Of a DNA stretch of 54,040 bases, positions 53,949 to 54,040 are shown piece by piece. This DNA is from Gammaproteobacteria bacterium (GTDB lineage Bacteria; Pseudomonadota; Gammaproteobacteria; Steroidobacterales; Steroidobacteraceae). Below the pieces are notes generated by a model, which did not search any database, was not told where the DNA came from, and saw only the letters and a list, made by a program, of their open reading frames with translations. The stretch spans positions 1 to 54,040 of the forward strand of contig JAGWPY010000017.1 of NCBI GenBank assembly GCA_028870275.1. The letters run 5' to 3'. Both the position numbers and the translations under genes were made by a program. Numbering within the stretch: position 1 is the first letter of the stretch; the number at the start of each line of letters is the position of its first letter.

Positions 53949-54040
53949 ATCGCGGTGAGAGGCGGCATTTTAGAGGCCGCCTGCCCGAAGTCAAGGCGCA
54001 GTTTCCGGGCCGGCGCTCGAGCGGCTACTCCCTGAGCTCC

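Noticed and set aside
1-54040. CRISPR arrays, prophage genes, insertion sequences
   Set aside because: No regularly spaced direct repeats, transposase, integrase or phage structural genes were recognised in the six-frame track.

Overview
High-GC (proteobacterial-looking) chromosomal window. About 46 kb forms a quaternary-amine, polyamine and amino-compound catabolic island. The last ~7.5 kb is housekeeping: a complete ccmABCDEFGHI cytochrome c maturation cluster followed by tRNA-Leu, tRNA-Cys and tRNA-Gly. The island contains: (i) a choline/betaine module with a Rieske oxygenase, a GlxA/GbdR-like regulator, a TonB receptor, betA, a single ORF fusing BetI to BetB, and a ChoX-ChoW fusion with its ATPase; (ii) a carnitine/gamma-butyrobetaine module with a BKACE enzyme, a thioesterase, an ADP-forming acyl-CoA synthetase, CaiD-like, CaiA-like, a TetR regulator and a carnitine dehydrogenase-thioesterase fusion; (iii) an unassigned module with aminotransferase, two FAD oxidoreductases, GcvT-like protein and PotA in one translationally coupled run, beside a canonical Rieske oxygenase, PotBCD-like genes, a second TonB receptor and a TetR regulator fused to a degenerate Rieske oxygenase; (iv) two aminotransferases, a PhnZ/TmpB-like HD protein and an aldehyde dehydrogenase. 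The strongest candidate for something undescribed is the TetR/pseudo-Rieske fusion (27873..29588), which has lost a Rieske His ligand and the mononuclear-iron His ligands and so looks like an enzyme turned sensor. Three distinct inverted-repeat families (BetI-like boxes, TTATAT-N4-ATATAA, and an AT-rich 23-mer) each recur upstream of functionally related genes. All homology calls come from reading the translated sequence; no database search was run.
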